Below, piece by piece: positions 48,968-58,216 of a stretch of DNA of 64,000 nt. The notes under the pieces are model-generated. The model saw only the letters and a program-made list of their open reading frames with translations. It ran no database searches and had not been told where the DNA came from. The DNA is from Nocardia arthritidis NBRC 100137 (GTDB lineage Bacteria; Actinomycetota; Actinomycetes; Mycobacteriales; Mycobacteriaceae): positions 62,001 through 126,000 of the forward strand of contig NZ_BDBB01000015.1 in the NCBI RefSeq assembly GCF_001612765.1, in the 5' to 3' direction. The position numbers were made by a program, and so were the translations under genes. Every line of letters begins with the position of its first letter. The first letter of the stretch is position 1.

Positions 48968-50146
48968 ATGCGTTCGATTGATGCCGCGCAGCGGCGCGCT
49001 CGGCTGGCGGTGCGGCACCGGTTGGCCATGCCGGAGCGCACGGGGCAGGTCGCGGAGATCGCCCGCTCGGTGGTCGCGCTGCACGCGACCGATCCGGCGA
49101 CCGTGTACCTCTCCGTCGCGGCCCGGGCCGACGGGCTCACGCCCTCGGACGTCGAACAGGCGCTCTACGAGGATCGTTCGCTGCTGCGGATGCTCGCCAT
49201 GCGCCGCACCATGTTCGTCGTGCCGGTGGAATCGGTTCCGATTCTTCAGACTTCGTGCGCGGACGCCCTCGCGCACAAGCAGCGGCGCACCTACGGCAAG
49301 TACCTGACGCAGGCGGGCATCGGCGACGGCGATACGGCAGGCTGGTGGGCGGAGGTCGAAGCCGAGACGCACAAAGCGTTGCTGGCCCGTGGCGCGGCGA
49401 CCGGCGCGCAGTTGAGCAAGGACGTCCCGCGGTTGCGCACCCAGGTGAACACCGCGCCGGACAAGGCGTATTCGAAGCCGACGAACATCACCACCTGGGT
49501 ACTGGTGACGCTCGGCTGCGAGGGCCGCATCGTGCGCGGCAGGCCGAACGGCGGCTGGACCAGCAGCCAGTACACCTGGGCGCCGATCGAATCGTGGCTG
49601 CCGGACGGCGTTCCCGCTCTTCCCGCCGCCGAGGCCAGGGCGGAACTGGTCCGTCGCTGGTTGCGCGCCTTCGGTCCCGCGCCGGTATCCGACGTCAAGT
49701 GGTGGACCGGGTGGACGCTCGGCGAGGTGCGCGCGGCGCTGGGCGTCCTGGATCTGGTCGAGGTCGACCTGGACGGCGTGACCGGCGTGCTCCTGGCCGA
49801 CGACGTGGAGCCGGTCGCCGCGCCGCAGCCGTGGGCGGCGCTGCTGCCCGCCCTCGATCCGACCCCGATGGGCTGGCAGGCGCGGGAGTGGTACCTCGGC
49901 TCGCACGCACCGCGCCTGTTCGATCGCAACGGCAACATCGGACCCACCGTCTGGTGGGATGGACGCGTCGTCGGAGGCTGGGCGCAGCGCAAGGACGGCG
50001 AGATCGTCTACCGCCTGCTCGAAGACGTGGGCGCGGACGCCGAAACGCTGATCGCCGCGCAAGCGCAACGCGTCGCCGACTGGTTCGGCGAGGTCCGCGC
50101 CATCCCGAGGTTCCGGACGCCGCTGGAGCGCGAGCTCACCGCCTGA
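48968..50146 (+). CDS. Winged-helix DNA-binding domain protein (HTH_42/AlkZ-like)
   Basis: A 392-residue protein of the winged-helix DNA-binding family PF06224, which includes the DNA interstrand crosslink glycosylase AlkZ. The N-terminus shows the family opening QVAEIARSVVALHATDP and MFVVPVESVPIL, and the C-terminal part has DPTPMGWQAREWYLG and a domain ending DWFGEVRAIPRF. The catalytic Gln of AlkZ is not clearly present, so glycosylase activity is uncertain. Starts 28 bases after the TerB-like gene. Confidence 0.85.
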   Translation: MRSIDAAQRRARLAVRHRLAMPERTGQVAEIARSVVALHATDPATVYLSVAARADGLTPSDVEQALYEDRSLLRMLAMRRTMFVVPVESVPILQTSCADALAHKQRRTYGKYLTQAGIGDGDTAGWWAEVEAETHKALLARGAATGAQLSKDVPRLRTQVNTAPDKAYSKPTNITTWVLVTLGCEGRIVRGRPNGGWTSSQYTWAPIESWLPDGVPALPAAEARAELVRRWLRAFGPAPVSDVKWWTGWTLGEVRAALGVLDLVEVDLDGVTGVLLADDVEPVAAPQPWAALLPALDPTPMGWQAREWYLGSHAPRLFDRNGNIGPTVWWDGRVVGGWAQRKDGEIVYRLLEDVGADAETLIAAQAQRVADWFGEVRAIPRFRTPLERELTA

Positions 50147-50531
50147 GCGAACGGCACCGGATAGCTTGGACGGCTTGGAGATTCGCGGTTTCGCCGACAG
50201 CGACCGAGCAGCGTTTTGTCCGGCTCGGAGCCCTGGTCCCCGGCATGCGCTATCGCCGCGACCGGGTGCATTGTAAGTGCAGCGGATTGCACTGGACGTC
50301 GCCGAGAACAAGTCGCTGAACGATTCAGCGAACACCGGCGTCAGCTACTCCGCAGTATCGATTGCTCCGGCCCGATCACGCAGTTGCCGAGTTGGCAGCA
50401 GTTGGTGAAGGACATCGAGTCTGCCGCCGCAGAGCTCGGATCGCGCGACGGCAAACGTAGTTCTGACGCACTCTGGTAGATCAACACCCTCCATCGCACG
50501 CGGCGTCGGCGCGGGTACTTCACCAGAACAC
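50147..50531. other. Intergenic region between convergent genes
   Basis: No confident gene. A plus-strand frame near 50216-50479 (TTG start) has poor codon use. A small 6-bp hairpin AGTGCA/TGCACT lies at 50276-50293. GC is lower here than in neighbours. Confidence 0.4.
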
Positions 50532-51392
50532 CTACATGTCCAGCCCGAGGTCGAGCACCCGGACCGAGTGGGTGAGCGCGCCGACGGCGAGGTAGTCGAC
50601 GCCGGTGCGGGCGTAGTCGGCGGCGACGTCCAGGCTCAGGCCGCCGGAGGACTCCAGTTTCGTCTGCGGGGACGCGGCGTTGCGGCGCTGGACTGCCGCC
50701 TGGGTCTGCCAGAGCGGGAAGTTGTCCAGCAGCACGAGTTCCACGTTCTCCGCGAGCACGGCGTCGAGTTGTTCGAGGCTGTCGACCTCGACCTCGCAGG
50801 CGATGTCGGGAGCGGCCGCGCGGACCGCGCGCAGCGCCTCGACCACCGAACCCGCGGCGACCACGTGGTTGTCCTTGATCAGCGCGGCGTCGCCGAGACC
50901 CATGCGGTGGTTGACACCGCCGCCGACCCGCACGGCGTACTTCTGCAGCCCGCGCAGTCCGGGCAACGTCTTGCGGCTGTCGCGGATGCGACAGCGGGTG
51001 CCCGCGACGGCGTCCACCCAGGCGGCCGTCGCCGTCGCGATGCCGGACAGATGACACACCAGGTTGAGCATGGTGCGCTCGGCGGTGAGCAGTTTGCGCG
51101 TCGGCGCGATCACCGTCAGCACGGGCTGTCCCGGCGACACCCGGGTGCCGTCGGCGACGCGATCGGTGATCTCGTACTCGCCCGCGCCGATCACCTCGTC
51201 GAGTACCAGCACACCGGCGTCGAGCCCGGCCACGGTCCCCGGTTCGCGCGAGACCACCGACGCCTTGATCACCGCCGCCTCGGGCACGGTGGCCGTCGTC
51301 GTGACGTCCGGGCCGTAGCGCAGGTCCTCGTCCAGCGCGGCGCGGATGAGGCGCAGCACCTCGTCGCGATCCAGGGCGGCATCCAGAGCCAT
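50532..51392 (-). CDS. nadC: Quinolinate phosphoribosyltransferase
   Basis: Decarboxylating enzyme that makes nicotinate mononucleotide in de novo NAD synthesis. The 286-residue protein has RDSRKTLPGLRGLQKYAV, GGGVNHRMGL and IKDNH, the substrate-binding segments of the family. Last gene of nadA-nadB-nadC; a 70-base gap separates it from nadB. Confidence 0.97.
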   Translation of the reverse strand: MALDAALDRDEVLRLIRAALDEDLRYGPDVTTTATVPEAAVIKASVVSREPGTVAGLDAGVLVLDEVIGAGEYEITDRVADGTRVSPGQPVLTVIAPTRKLLTAERTMLNLVCHLSGIATATAAWVDAVAGTRCRIRDSRKTLPGLRGLQKYAVRVGGGVNHRMGLGDAALIKDNHVVAAGSVVEALRAVRAAAPDIACEVEVDSLEQLDAVLAENVELVLLDNFPLWQTQAAVQRRNAASPQTKLESSGGLSLDVAADYARTGVDYLAVGALTHSVRVLDLGLDM

Positions 51393-51462
51393 CGAAGTGT
51401 TCCTCTCTCGCCGAGCGGGGCGGTGGACAGCTCGTGGCATGTCCTGCTCGGCGCGCGTGTGG

Positions 51463-53028
51463 TCAGGGAAGTGGTGCGTACTCGGGCGCGCCGTCGTCGT
51501 CCAGCCGGATCGGGAGACTGTGGCGGAGTTCGTCCACGGCGTCCGGGTGATCCGACCGGGTGTGACAGCCACGGCTCTCGGTGCGGGCGAGCGCGGCCAG
51601 CAGCAGGGTGCGTGCCGCGAGGGTGAGCGCGGCGTCCTCGATTCCGGTGATCGGATGTGCGGCGGTGTGCGGGTCGCGGCGGACGACCACGTCGTCGAGC
51701 CGCTTGAGCGCTTCGGCGAGGCCGGCGCGGTCGCGGACCACCGAGGCGTGCGTGGTCATCAGGCTCTGCACCACAGCGCGGTCGGCGAACTCGGCGGTGC
51801 GAGTGGAGATCTCGCTCACCCCGGCGCGCTCACCGAACCGCTCGGCAGCGGCGGCCCCGGCGCGCTCGCCCACCACCAGTCCCTCCAGCAAGCTGTTGGA
51901 CGCCAACCGGTTCGCCCCGTGCAAACCGGTGCGCGCGACCTCACCGGCCGCGTACAGGCCGGGCACTCCGGTACGGCCGTGGGTGTCGGTGACGACTCCC
52001 CCGCACTGGTAGTGCGCGGCCGGCGCGACCGGGATGAGGTCCGTGCGCGGATCGATGCCCGTCGCCAGGCACGAGGCGGTGATCGTCGGAAATCGTTGCG
52101 CGAAACCGTCGATCGAGCGCGCGTCGAGATAGACGTGCTCGGTGCCGAGCGCCCGCATGCGCGCCGCGATGGCACGGGAGACGACATCGCGGGGAGCAAG
52201 GTCGCCGCGCGGATGCACCCGCGCGGTCACCGAATTGCCCTCGGTGTCGACCAGCGTCGCACCTTCGCCGCGCACTGCTTCGCTGATCAGCGGCCTGCGC
52301 CCCATTCCGCCCGGGGTGTACAGCACGGTCGGGTGGAACTGCACGAACTCGAGATCGGCGACAGCCGCACCGGCCCACAGTCCGAGCGCGATGCCGTCCG
52401 CGGTGGCGCCCGGCGGATTGGTGCTCAGCGCGTACAACTGACCGAGGCCGCCGGTGGCCAGCAGCACGGCAGGCGCGTGGACGACACCGAAGCCCTTCTC
52501 CGACACCGCGACCACGCCCCGCACACCGTTCGGCCCGGTGACGATCTCGCCGACCGCCGCGCCGAACAGCACCGGCAGACCGGCTTCGTTCAGCGCCCGC
52601 TGCACCTCCGCGCCGGTGGCATCGCCGCCCGCATGGATGATCCGGCGGGTGCTGTGGCCCCCCTCGCGGGTCCGCGAGATCTGGCCGTCGCGGCCGAGGT
52701 CGAACACCGCGCCCAGGTCGGTCAGAGCGGCCACCGCGGCCTGCCCGCCCTCGACGATGGAACGCACGGCGTCCACCTCGCACAATCCGGCGCCCGCCTC
52801 CACCGTGTCGTGCACGTGTGATTCGACCGAGTCACCGTGCGGCGCGACGACGGCGATGCCGCCTTGGGCGTACTGGGTGGACGTATCGGTCGGGCCGCCT
52901 TTACTGAGCGTGAGCACCCGCAGACCACGCAGTGAGGCGGTACGCGCCGCGGTCAGTCCCGCGACGCCGCCGCCGATCACGACCAGATCGGCCTCGGCCT
53001 CCCAGTCGATCGAAACCCGGGTTGTCAT
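51463..53028 (-). CDS. nadB: L-aspartate oxidase
   Basis: FAD enzyme that oxidises aspartate to iminoaspartate for NadA. The 521-residue protein opens with the FAD motif DLVVIGGGVAGLTAART and has TSTQYAQGGIAVV and EGARANRLASNSLLEGLV-like segment (here LHGANRLASNSLLEGL). Domain content and length are normal. Confidence 0.97.
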   Translation of the reverse strand: MTTRVSIDWEAEADLVVIGGGVAGLTAARTASLRGLRVLTLSKGGPTDTSTQYAQGGIAVVAPHGDSVESHVHDTVEAGAGLCEVDAVRSIVEGGQAAVAALTDLGAVFDLGRDGQISRTREGGHSTRRIIHAGGDATGAEVQRALNEAGLPVLFGAAVGEIVTGPNGVRGVVAVSEKGFGVVHAPAVLLATGGLGQLYALSTNPPGATADGIALGLWAGAAVADLEFVQFHPTVLYTPGGMGRRPLISEAVRGEGATLVDTEGNSVTARVHPRGDLAPRDVVSRAIAARMRALGTEHVYLDARSIDGFAQRFPTITASCLATGIDPRTDLIPVAPAAHYQCGGVVTDTHGRTGVPGLYAAGEVARTGLHGANRLASNSLLEGLVVGERAGAAAAERFGERAGVSEISTRTAEFADRAVVQSLMTTHASVVRDRAGLAEALKRLDDVVVRRDPHTAAHPITGIEDAALTLAARTLLLAALARTESRGCHTRSDHPDAVDELRHSLPIRLDDDGAPEYAPLP

Positions 53029-53149
53029 CGGCCCGCGCCTCTCTGTCTCCCGATCCGCGAACGTTCCCCCGCGCGGACACGGTGGTCAGCGCCGTGGCCA
53101 CCGTGTTCCGCCGGAGAACGACCCACCGCCCTACGGACAGCGGTCGGAC

Positions 53150-54193
53150 TCATTCACCGCCGCCGGGATTGCCGATCGCGATCATCCGCTGCACCGAATT
53201 GCGTCCCAGCGCGGCGGTTTCGGGATCGACGTACACCTCGTCACGGCCTTCGACCAGGCAGCGCAGCAGCGCCGCCGGGGTGATCATCTTCATGTACTTG
53301 CACGACGCCCGGTCGTTCACGGCCTGGAAGTCGATGCCGGGGGCGGCCTTGCGCAGCTGGTGCAGCATGCCGACCTCGGTGGCCACCAGCACCTGACTCG
53401 ACTTCGCCGCCTTGGCGGCGTCGATCATGCCGCCGGTGGACAGGATGTGCACGCGATCGGCCGGGAACGCGCCCTCGCCCGCCAGGTACAGCGCCGAGGT
53501 GGCGCACCCGCATTCGGGGTGCACGAACAGTTCCGCGTCCGGATGGGTGCGCGCCTGCTCGGTCAGCTCGTCGCCGTTGATGCCCGCGTGCACGTGGCAC
53601 TCACCGGCCCAGATGTGCATGTTCGCGCGGCCTGTGACCCGCTTGACGTGCGCGCCGAGGAACTGGTCCGGCAGGAACAGCACCTCGCGGTCCGGGTCGA
53701 TCGAGGCGACCACGTCCACCGCGTTGGACGAGGTGCAGCAGATGTCGGTGAGCGCCTTCACCTCGGCCGTGGTGTTGACGTAGGACACGACCATCGCGTT
53801 CGGGTGCTCGGCCTTCCACGCGCGCAGTTCGTCGGCCGTGATGGAATCCGCGAGCGAACAACCGGCGCGCTGATCCGGGATGAGCACGGTCTTGGCCGGG
53901 CTGAGAATCTTGGCGGTCTCGGCCATGAAGTGCACGCCGCAGAACACGATGGTGTCCTCCGGCGCCTCGGCCGCGATCCGCGACAGCGCCAGCGAATCGC
54001 CGACGTGGTCGGCTACGTCCTGGATCTCCGGCAGCTGATAGTTATGCGCCAGGATCGTCGCGTTGCGCTCCCGAGCCAATCGCTTGACTTCCTGCGCCCA
54101 CTCCGGCGTTGCCTCGACACCCGCGAACCCGGTGGGCCCGTCGAACACCTGCCCCATCAGCGGGGGCGCCAGTTTCGCACCCGTCGTCGCCAT
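53150..54193 (-). CDS. nadA: Quinolinate synthase
   Basis: A 347-residue [4Fe-4S] enzyme that condenses iminoaspartate with dihydroxyacetone phosphate. Cluster cysteine candidates lie in [25 protein letters not shown] and HPECGCAT. The start ATG with GGGAG upstream lies 53 bases inside an NrtR operator region, so NrtR should control nadABC. Confidence 0.96.
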   Translation of the reverse strand: MATTGAKLAPPLMGQVFDGPTGFAGVEATPEWAQEVKRLARERNATILAHNYQLPEIQDVADHVGDSLALSRIAAEAPEDTIVFCGVHFMAETAKILSPAKTVLIPDQRAGCSLADSITADELRAWKAEHPNAMVVSYVNTTAEVKALTDICCTSSNAVDVVASIDPDREVLFLPDQFLGAHVKRVTGRANMHIWAGECHVHAGINGDELTEQARTHPDAELFVHPECGCATSALYLAGEGAFPADRVHILSTGGMIDAAKAAKSSQVLVATEVGMLHQLRKAAPGIDFQAVNDRASCKYMKMITPAALLRCLVEGRDEVYVDPETAALGRNSVQRMIAIGNPGGGE

Positions 54194-54246
54194 GGATGGC
54201 TCCCTTCCTCGTGCGGTCGGCCGCGCGCCGATTCGCACCAAACCAG

Positions 54247-54269
54247 GTTTTCGACTTACAATCGAAAAC
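54247..54269. promoter_or_regulatory. NrtR-type operator
   Basis: An 8-bp inverted repeat GTTTTCGA and TCGAAAAC with a seven-base spacer lies between the divergent nadA and nrtR genes. Its right arm abuts the nrtR GTG, and it covers a likely -10 (TACAAT, 54257-54262). NrtR binding is inferred from position and known NAD-regulon control, not shown. Confidence 0.65.
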
Positions 54270-55031
54270 GTGGCCCATAGTAGCACCATCCACGAATCGC
54301 TCACCGCGGTGTTCCAGGTTCGCCGCTTCCCCGCCGACATCGCCGCAGGTCACCGCCCCGCAGACCGTGCGGAAAGCATGCTGCGGCGGTGCCCGCCCGA
54401 TCAGCGGACCGAACTCGCGGTGTTGCTGTGGGAACGGGCACTCGACCCACAGAAGGGCACCTGGTCGCTACCCGGCGGCAGGCTGCGCGACGACGAGGAT
54501 CTCGACACCTCCGCCCGCCGCCAGCTCGCCGAGAAGGTCGACGTGCGCGAGCTGAGCCATCTGGAACAGCTCTCGGTGTTCAGCGCCCCCGACCGGGTGC
54601 CGAGCCCGCGCCGCATCGCCTCGGCCTACCTCGGCCTGGTTCCGCTGACCGCCGACCCCCACCTGCCCTCGGACACCGCCTGGCACCCGATCTCGGCGCT
54701 GCCGGACATGTCCTTCGACCACCGCACGGTCGTCGACCACGCCCGCACCCGCCTGGCGGCGAAACTGTCCTACACCAATATCGCCTTCGCCCTCGCGCCG
54801 GACCGTTTCACGATGTCGACGTTGCGTGAGATCTATTGTGCGGCGCTCGGTTACGACGTGGATACGACGAACCTCCAACGGGTGCTCTCCCGTCGCAAGG
54901 TGATCACCCCCACCGGCGCCACCGCCGCCCCCGGCCGTGCGGGCGGGCGCCCCGCCGCGGTCTACCGCTTCACCGACTCGGGGCTGCGAGTGACGGACGA
55001 GTTCGCCGCCCTGCGCCCGCCAGGCTCCTGA
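54270..55031 (+). CDS. nrtR: NAD regulator NrtR
   Basis: A 253-residue transcriptional repressor with an N-terminal Nudix-like sensor domain (about 20-150) and a C-terminal winged helix. The Nudix box reads [20 protein letters not shown]; the REUXEEXGU core is degraded (RQLAEKVDV), so it should bind ADP-ribose-like ligands without hydrolysing them. The DNA-binding part includes [25 protein letters not shown] start directly follows the operator with a -10 seven bases upstream, so its mRNA is likely leaderless. Regulates the adjacent nadABC (inference). Confidence 0.9.
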   Translation: MAHSSTIHESLTAVFQVRRFPADIAAGHRPADRAESMLRRCPPDQRTELAVLLWERALDPQKGTWSLPGGRLRDDEDLDTSARRQLAEKVDVRELSHLEQLSVFSAPDRVPSPRRIASAYLGLVPLTADPHLPSDTAWHPISALPDMSFDHRTVVDHARTRLAAKLSYTNIAFALAPDRFTMSTLREIYCAALGYDVDTTNLQRVLSRRKVITPTGATAAPGRAGGRPAAVYRFTDSGLRVTDEFAALRPPGS

Positions 55032-55037
55032 TCGAGC

Positions 55038-55053
55038 GCCCCTCGTCAGGGGC
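55038..55053. terminator. Small hairpin after nrtR
   Basis: Stem GCCCCT/AGGGGC with a CGTC tetraloop lies seven bases after the nrtR stop and ahead of the convergent 58-residue gene. No T-run. Confidence 0.4.
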
Positions 55054-55075
55054 ACGTGCGCGAGAGAATTCCAGA

Positions 55076-55252
55076 TCAGTAGTCGGTGGCTACTTTCCGG
55101 TGCTTGTCCTGGCGTCGATACTGCCGCTTACTCGGTACCGGACGAGCGGCGTTGCTGCGGCGCAAGGCATCTCGCCGCCGCCAAGCCGCCAGATCCGCGC
55201 GCTCCTGTGCAACGGGAGGCGTCTCGGCCCCCACGTGATGCGCTCGATCCAT
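55076..55252 (-). CDS. Small basic protein, unknown
   Basis: A 58-codon minus-strand gene starting MDRAHHVGAETPPVAQ and ending KVATDY. The product is very basic (many Arg/Lys) with segments LAAWRRRDALRRSNAARPVP. A GAAAGGGGGCAGGGCG stretch gives a good ribosome site before the ATG. Codon use is reasonable for the genome. No family is recognised; it could bind nucleic acid or ribosomes. It is convergent with nrtR, with a hairpin between. Confidence 0.5.
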   Translation of the reverse strand: MDRAHHVGAETPPVAQERADLAAWRRRDALRRSNAARPVPSKRQYRRQDKHRKVATDY

Positions 55253-55657
55253 CGCCCTGCCCCCTTTCGACGCGGCTGCTTCCGGCCGCCCACGCTATCT
55301 CCGACACCGTCCCCGCCTCCACTGTTTTTCGCCGCGGACAACAGGCCACGGCGGCCGTCCGGATACGTTCGCCAGGCGGGAACCGCTCGCGTATCCCGGT
55401 GCCGGTCTTCGCCGCAGCCGAACATCACGGCTTGGACAATCGACCGGCCCGAAGCCGATGGAAAAGCGCGTCGGCCGCCCCCACGGCCCGATCGAGCGTG
55501 TCACGCCGTGGATAGGCGAGTGCCGCTTGTGTCGGTTAGCTCACAAACCGAGGTCCGCGGTGTCGCGCGGTGCCGATTCGTGGCAGTGTTGACCTCTGAG
55601 ACCGGGCTATCGAAGTGATTCGCTCGGCTCACCTACAGAAAAGAATGAAGTAAAGCA
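55253..55657. other. cspA upstream region
   Basis: About 400 bases without a convincing gene. The right part should be the promoter and long 5' leader of the cold-shock gene; cspA genes often have a regulatory leader. The left part holds the promoter of the 58-residue gene. A TTGACC sits at 55589 without a well-spaced -10. Confidence 0.4.
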
Positions 55658-55861
55658 ATGGCTCAAGGCAGTGTGAAGTGGTTTAACAGCGAAAAAGGCT
55701 TCGGCTTCATCGCGCAGGACGGCGGCGGCGCCGACGTCTTCGTTCATTACTCCGCCGTGTCCGGCTCGGGATTCAAGTCCCTTGAAGAAGGACAGCGCGT
55801 GGAGTTCGAGATCGGCCAAGGACAGAAGGGCCCCCAGGCTCAGGACGTCCGCGCGATCTGA
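55658..55861 (+). CDS. cspA: Cold-shock protein
   Basis: A 67-residue single-domain RNA chaperone with the OB fold. RNP1 (KGFGFI) and RNP2 (VFVHY) are intact. It binds single-stranded RNA/DNA and keeps mRNA unfolded at low temperature. A rho-independent terminator follows 18 bases after the stop. Neighbouring 5' leader may control translation. Confidence 0.97.
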   Translation: MAQGSVKWFNSEKGFGFIAQDGGGADVFVHYSAVSGSGFKSLEEGQRVEFEIGQGQKGPQAQDVRAI

Positions 55862-55879
55862 TCGACGTAGCTAGGTAAG

Positions 55880-55910
55880 AGCCCCGCGCCTCTAGAGGCG
55901 CGGGGCTTTT
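55880..55910. terminator. Rho-independent terminator of cspA
   Basis: A 13-bp GC-rich stem (AGCCCCGCGCCTC / GAGGCGCGGGGCT) followed by TTTT on the plus strand. It lies between cspA and the convergent PhoD-like gene, whose TAG stop falls in the loop. Confidence 0.9.
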
Positions 55911-57511
55911 GCGTGCGGTGGCGCGAGTTCCAGTTCGGCCACCTTGACCAGCCCCTCGTCCGGCCGTGCGGTCTCCAGCGTGAACCGTGCGGAGCGGCCA
56001 CGGACGACGAGGGAGGCGATCGAGTTGCCGAAATGCGGGCCGCTGATCTTCCGCCACCGGACCGGATCGGGTGAGATTCCACGCCGATCCGCGAGCCACC
56101 GCAGCGCCGACGCGATCGGCGCCGCCCACGACAGTGCGAACGCCGGATGGAACATCTCGGGCGGTTCGTTGTGCACCGGCGAGCACACCAGTTGCAGCAC
56201 TTGCGATTTCGTCGGCGGCGTGTACGTGGCGCGTGCGACATAGCTGTGGTGCACGTCCCCGGACAGCACACAGATCGTGCCCGGTGCGCCCGGCGCGTCA
56301 CCCAGCCGATGAATCAGCCGGGCCAACCGTTCGAAGGACGCGCGGAACGCGGGCCAGTGCTCCAGATCCGCTGCCTGCCTGACCTTCTCGCCGAGCCGGC
56401 CGCGCCATCCCGGCAGATCCGCGGCACGCTCGTTGAGCGATTGGAAGTGGCTCAGCGCGGGCGCCATGAGCCATGGCAGCGATGATCCGATCAGCAGGTG
56501 GTCGAAGTCGCCCGCGGCGTTCCGCTCGATCCAGTCGAACTCCTCCGGCCCGACCATCAGCCGCTGCCCGTCGAGGATCCGGCCGTTACGGGTGTCGATC
56601 ACCAGCAGCCGGACCCGGCCGAAGTCGCGGTAGTAGCTCCAGCGGGCGGGTTTGCGGCCGTCGACCTCCTTGTCGGCCTGCTCCGCGAAGTCCTCCAGTA
56701 GCTCCCGCACGTCCGTACCCGCCCCGGTGACCTGGCGGTAGAGCGGGTCCTGCGCCAGCTCGCCGGGGCCGAGGTTGCCGATGTGCTGGTACACCCAGTA
56801 GGACGCGAGCCCGGCGCGGATGCGCTTGCGCCACCACGGCTTCGCCGCCATCTGCTCGCGCCATGCGCGCGAGGTGTTCCAGTCGTCTCGGACATCGTGG
56901 TCGTCGAAGATCATCGACGTCGGCACGGTCGACATCAGCCAGCGGATCTCCGGGTCCGCCCACGACTCGTGGTACAGCTCCGCGTATTCGCGGAACGACA
57001 CGACCTCGCCGCGCGGCTCCTGCCCGTCGCGCCGCTTTGCGAGCCACTCCCGCATCCGCGGTGTCGGCTCGTCGGCGTAGACCTGGTCGCCGAGGAGCAG
57101 CAGGGCATCCGGCCATTCCCGCTCGGGCGAGCGCATCATGCGCCGGGCGTACGCGTCCAGCGCGTCCACCCCCAGCTTGTCGGCCTCCAGCGCGCCCGGC
57201 GCGGCCTTGGCCGCCCGGCACGACCCGAACAGGATCTTCTCCACGGTGCGCGTGCGAATCCGGCAAGGCGGCAGCTCGGATCCCGGTTCGGGCCACACCG
57301 CCACACCATCGAGCCGCACCTGGTAGGGAACCGACGCACCGGGTTGCAGTCCGTCGATCGAGACCAGCGCGAAGTGCTGCTCCCCCACCTGGAACGTGCG
57401 GGCGAGCCGTCCCAAGACATCCACCTCGCACGCGTCATCGGTTTCCACCCAGACGGTCGCCGACGTCGCGTCGACATGCCGCAACACCGGCCCCAAAACC
57501 AGATCCGCCAT
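55892..57511 (-). CDS. PhoD-like alkaline phosphatase/phosphodiesterase
   Basis: A 539-residue metallophosphatase of the PhoD family. Metal-binding segments are FGSCRAAK, LGDQVYADE, IFDDHDVRDDWN and LSGDVHHSY. There is an N-terminal beta-rich domain (about 1-105, ATVWVETDD). No twin-arginine signal peptide is seen, unlike exported PhoD, so it may be cytosolic. The ATG with GAGGT upstream was used. Its stop lies within the cspA terminator hairpin. Confidence 0.88.
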   Translation of the reverse strand: MADLVLGPVLRHVDATSATVWVETDDACEVDVLGRLARTFQVGEQHFALVSIDGLQPGASVPYQVRLDGVAVWPEPGSELPPCRIRTRTVEKILFGSCRAAKAAPGALEADKLGVDALDAYARRMMRSPEREWPDALLLLGDQVYADEPTPRMREWLAKRRDGQEPRGEVVSFREYAELYHESWADPEIRWLMSTVPTSMIFDDHDVRDDWNTSRAWREQMAAKPWWRKRIRAGLASYWVYQHIGNLGPGELAQDPLYRQVTGAGTDVRELLEDFAEQADKEVDGRKPARWSYYRDFGRVRLLVIDTRNGRILDGQRLMVGPEEFDWIERNAAGDFDHLLIGSSLPWLMAPALSHFQSLNERAADLPGWRGRLGEKVRQAADLEHWPAFRASFERLARLIHRLGDAPGAPGTICVLSGDVHHSYVARATYTPPTKSQVLQLVCSPVHNEPPEMFHPAFALSWAAPIASALRWLADRRGISPDPVRWRKISGPHFGNSIASLVVRGRSARFTLETARPDEGLVKVAELELAPPHAKAPRL

Positions 57512-57594
57512 ACCTCGAACGCTACGTGGTGGGTGGAGATTGTGCCGACCTCGCCGCGAGCGCGAGATGTCGCCGGAGGGGTCGTCGTGACCGG

Positions 57595-58128
57595 TCAGGC
57601 CGTCTTCATCTGCGGATCCGGGGGCGGGGCTTCGGTCCGCCGAGTCACCCGGGATGCGGCCCAGAAGACCAGTTCCACCAACCAGAACAGCAGGAGGAAG
57701 ACCGTCACCACGGTGACGGGTACCGCGAGGAAGAGCACCGACGGAACGGCGACGACGACGAACCGGGCGACGTCGGCCGGGCCGGCGCCACGCAACCCGT
57801 GGGCCGCGCGTACGGCCGCCCACATCATCCAGCGGTGCGGCAGTGATACGCCGAGCTCGTGCAGGCTCCGGCGGAAGATGCCGTCGGCGTCGGCCACGCT
57901 CACCGTGTCCGAACCGAGCAGGTAGTCGTGCAGGATCGCGGCGCGGGTGTAGCTGCCGTAGCGCGGGATCAGCCAGATCAGCGCGCGCGGTACCGAGGCG
58001 AAATCGGTCCGGAAACCGGCGGGAACCACGAATTCCTCCGTCGCGCCGCGATAGACGAGGGGTTCGGCCACCCGCCAGAACTTGGCGTCGAGCTCTTCGA
58101 CGACCGGCCCGCCACCGACAAAGGTCAC
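57595..58128 (-). CDS. DUF1353 family membrane protein
   Basis: A 177-residue protein. Residues 1-95 match DUF1353, found in phage and bacterial proteins of unknown function: FVVPAGFRTDFASVPRALIWL and RAAILHDYLL. The C-terminal half has two membrane segments (PSVLFLAVPVTVVTVFLLLF). GTG start with AGGAACAGGAC upstream. It precedes the PhoD-like gene. Confidence 0.8.
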   Translation of the reverse strand: MTFVGGGPVVEELDAKFWRVAEPLVYRGATEEFVVPAGFRTDFASVPRALIWLIPRYGSYTRAAILHDYLLGSDTVSVADADGIFRRSLHELGVSLPHRWMMWAAVRAAHGLRGAGPADVARFVVVAVPSVLFLAVPVTVVTVFLLLFWLVELVFWAASRVTRRTEAPPPDPQMKTA

Positions 58129-58216
58129 GTCCTGTTCCTTCCGCGCACGCTTCGCTCCCTCACCCACGGTGGCAGGCAAGCCTTCCGTCGTCGCGGCGGC
58201 CCGCACGGGCGACGCG

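Noticed and set aside
50216..50479. 87-codon plus-strand frame between convergent genes
   Set aside because: TTG start, poor codon use, no recognisable domain.
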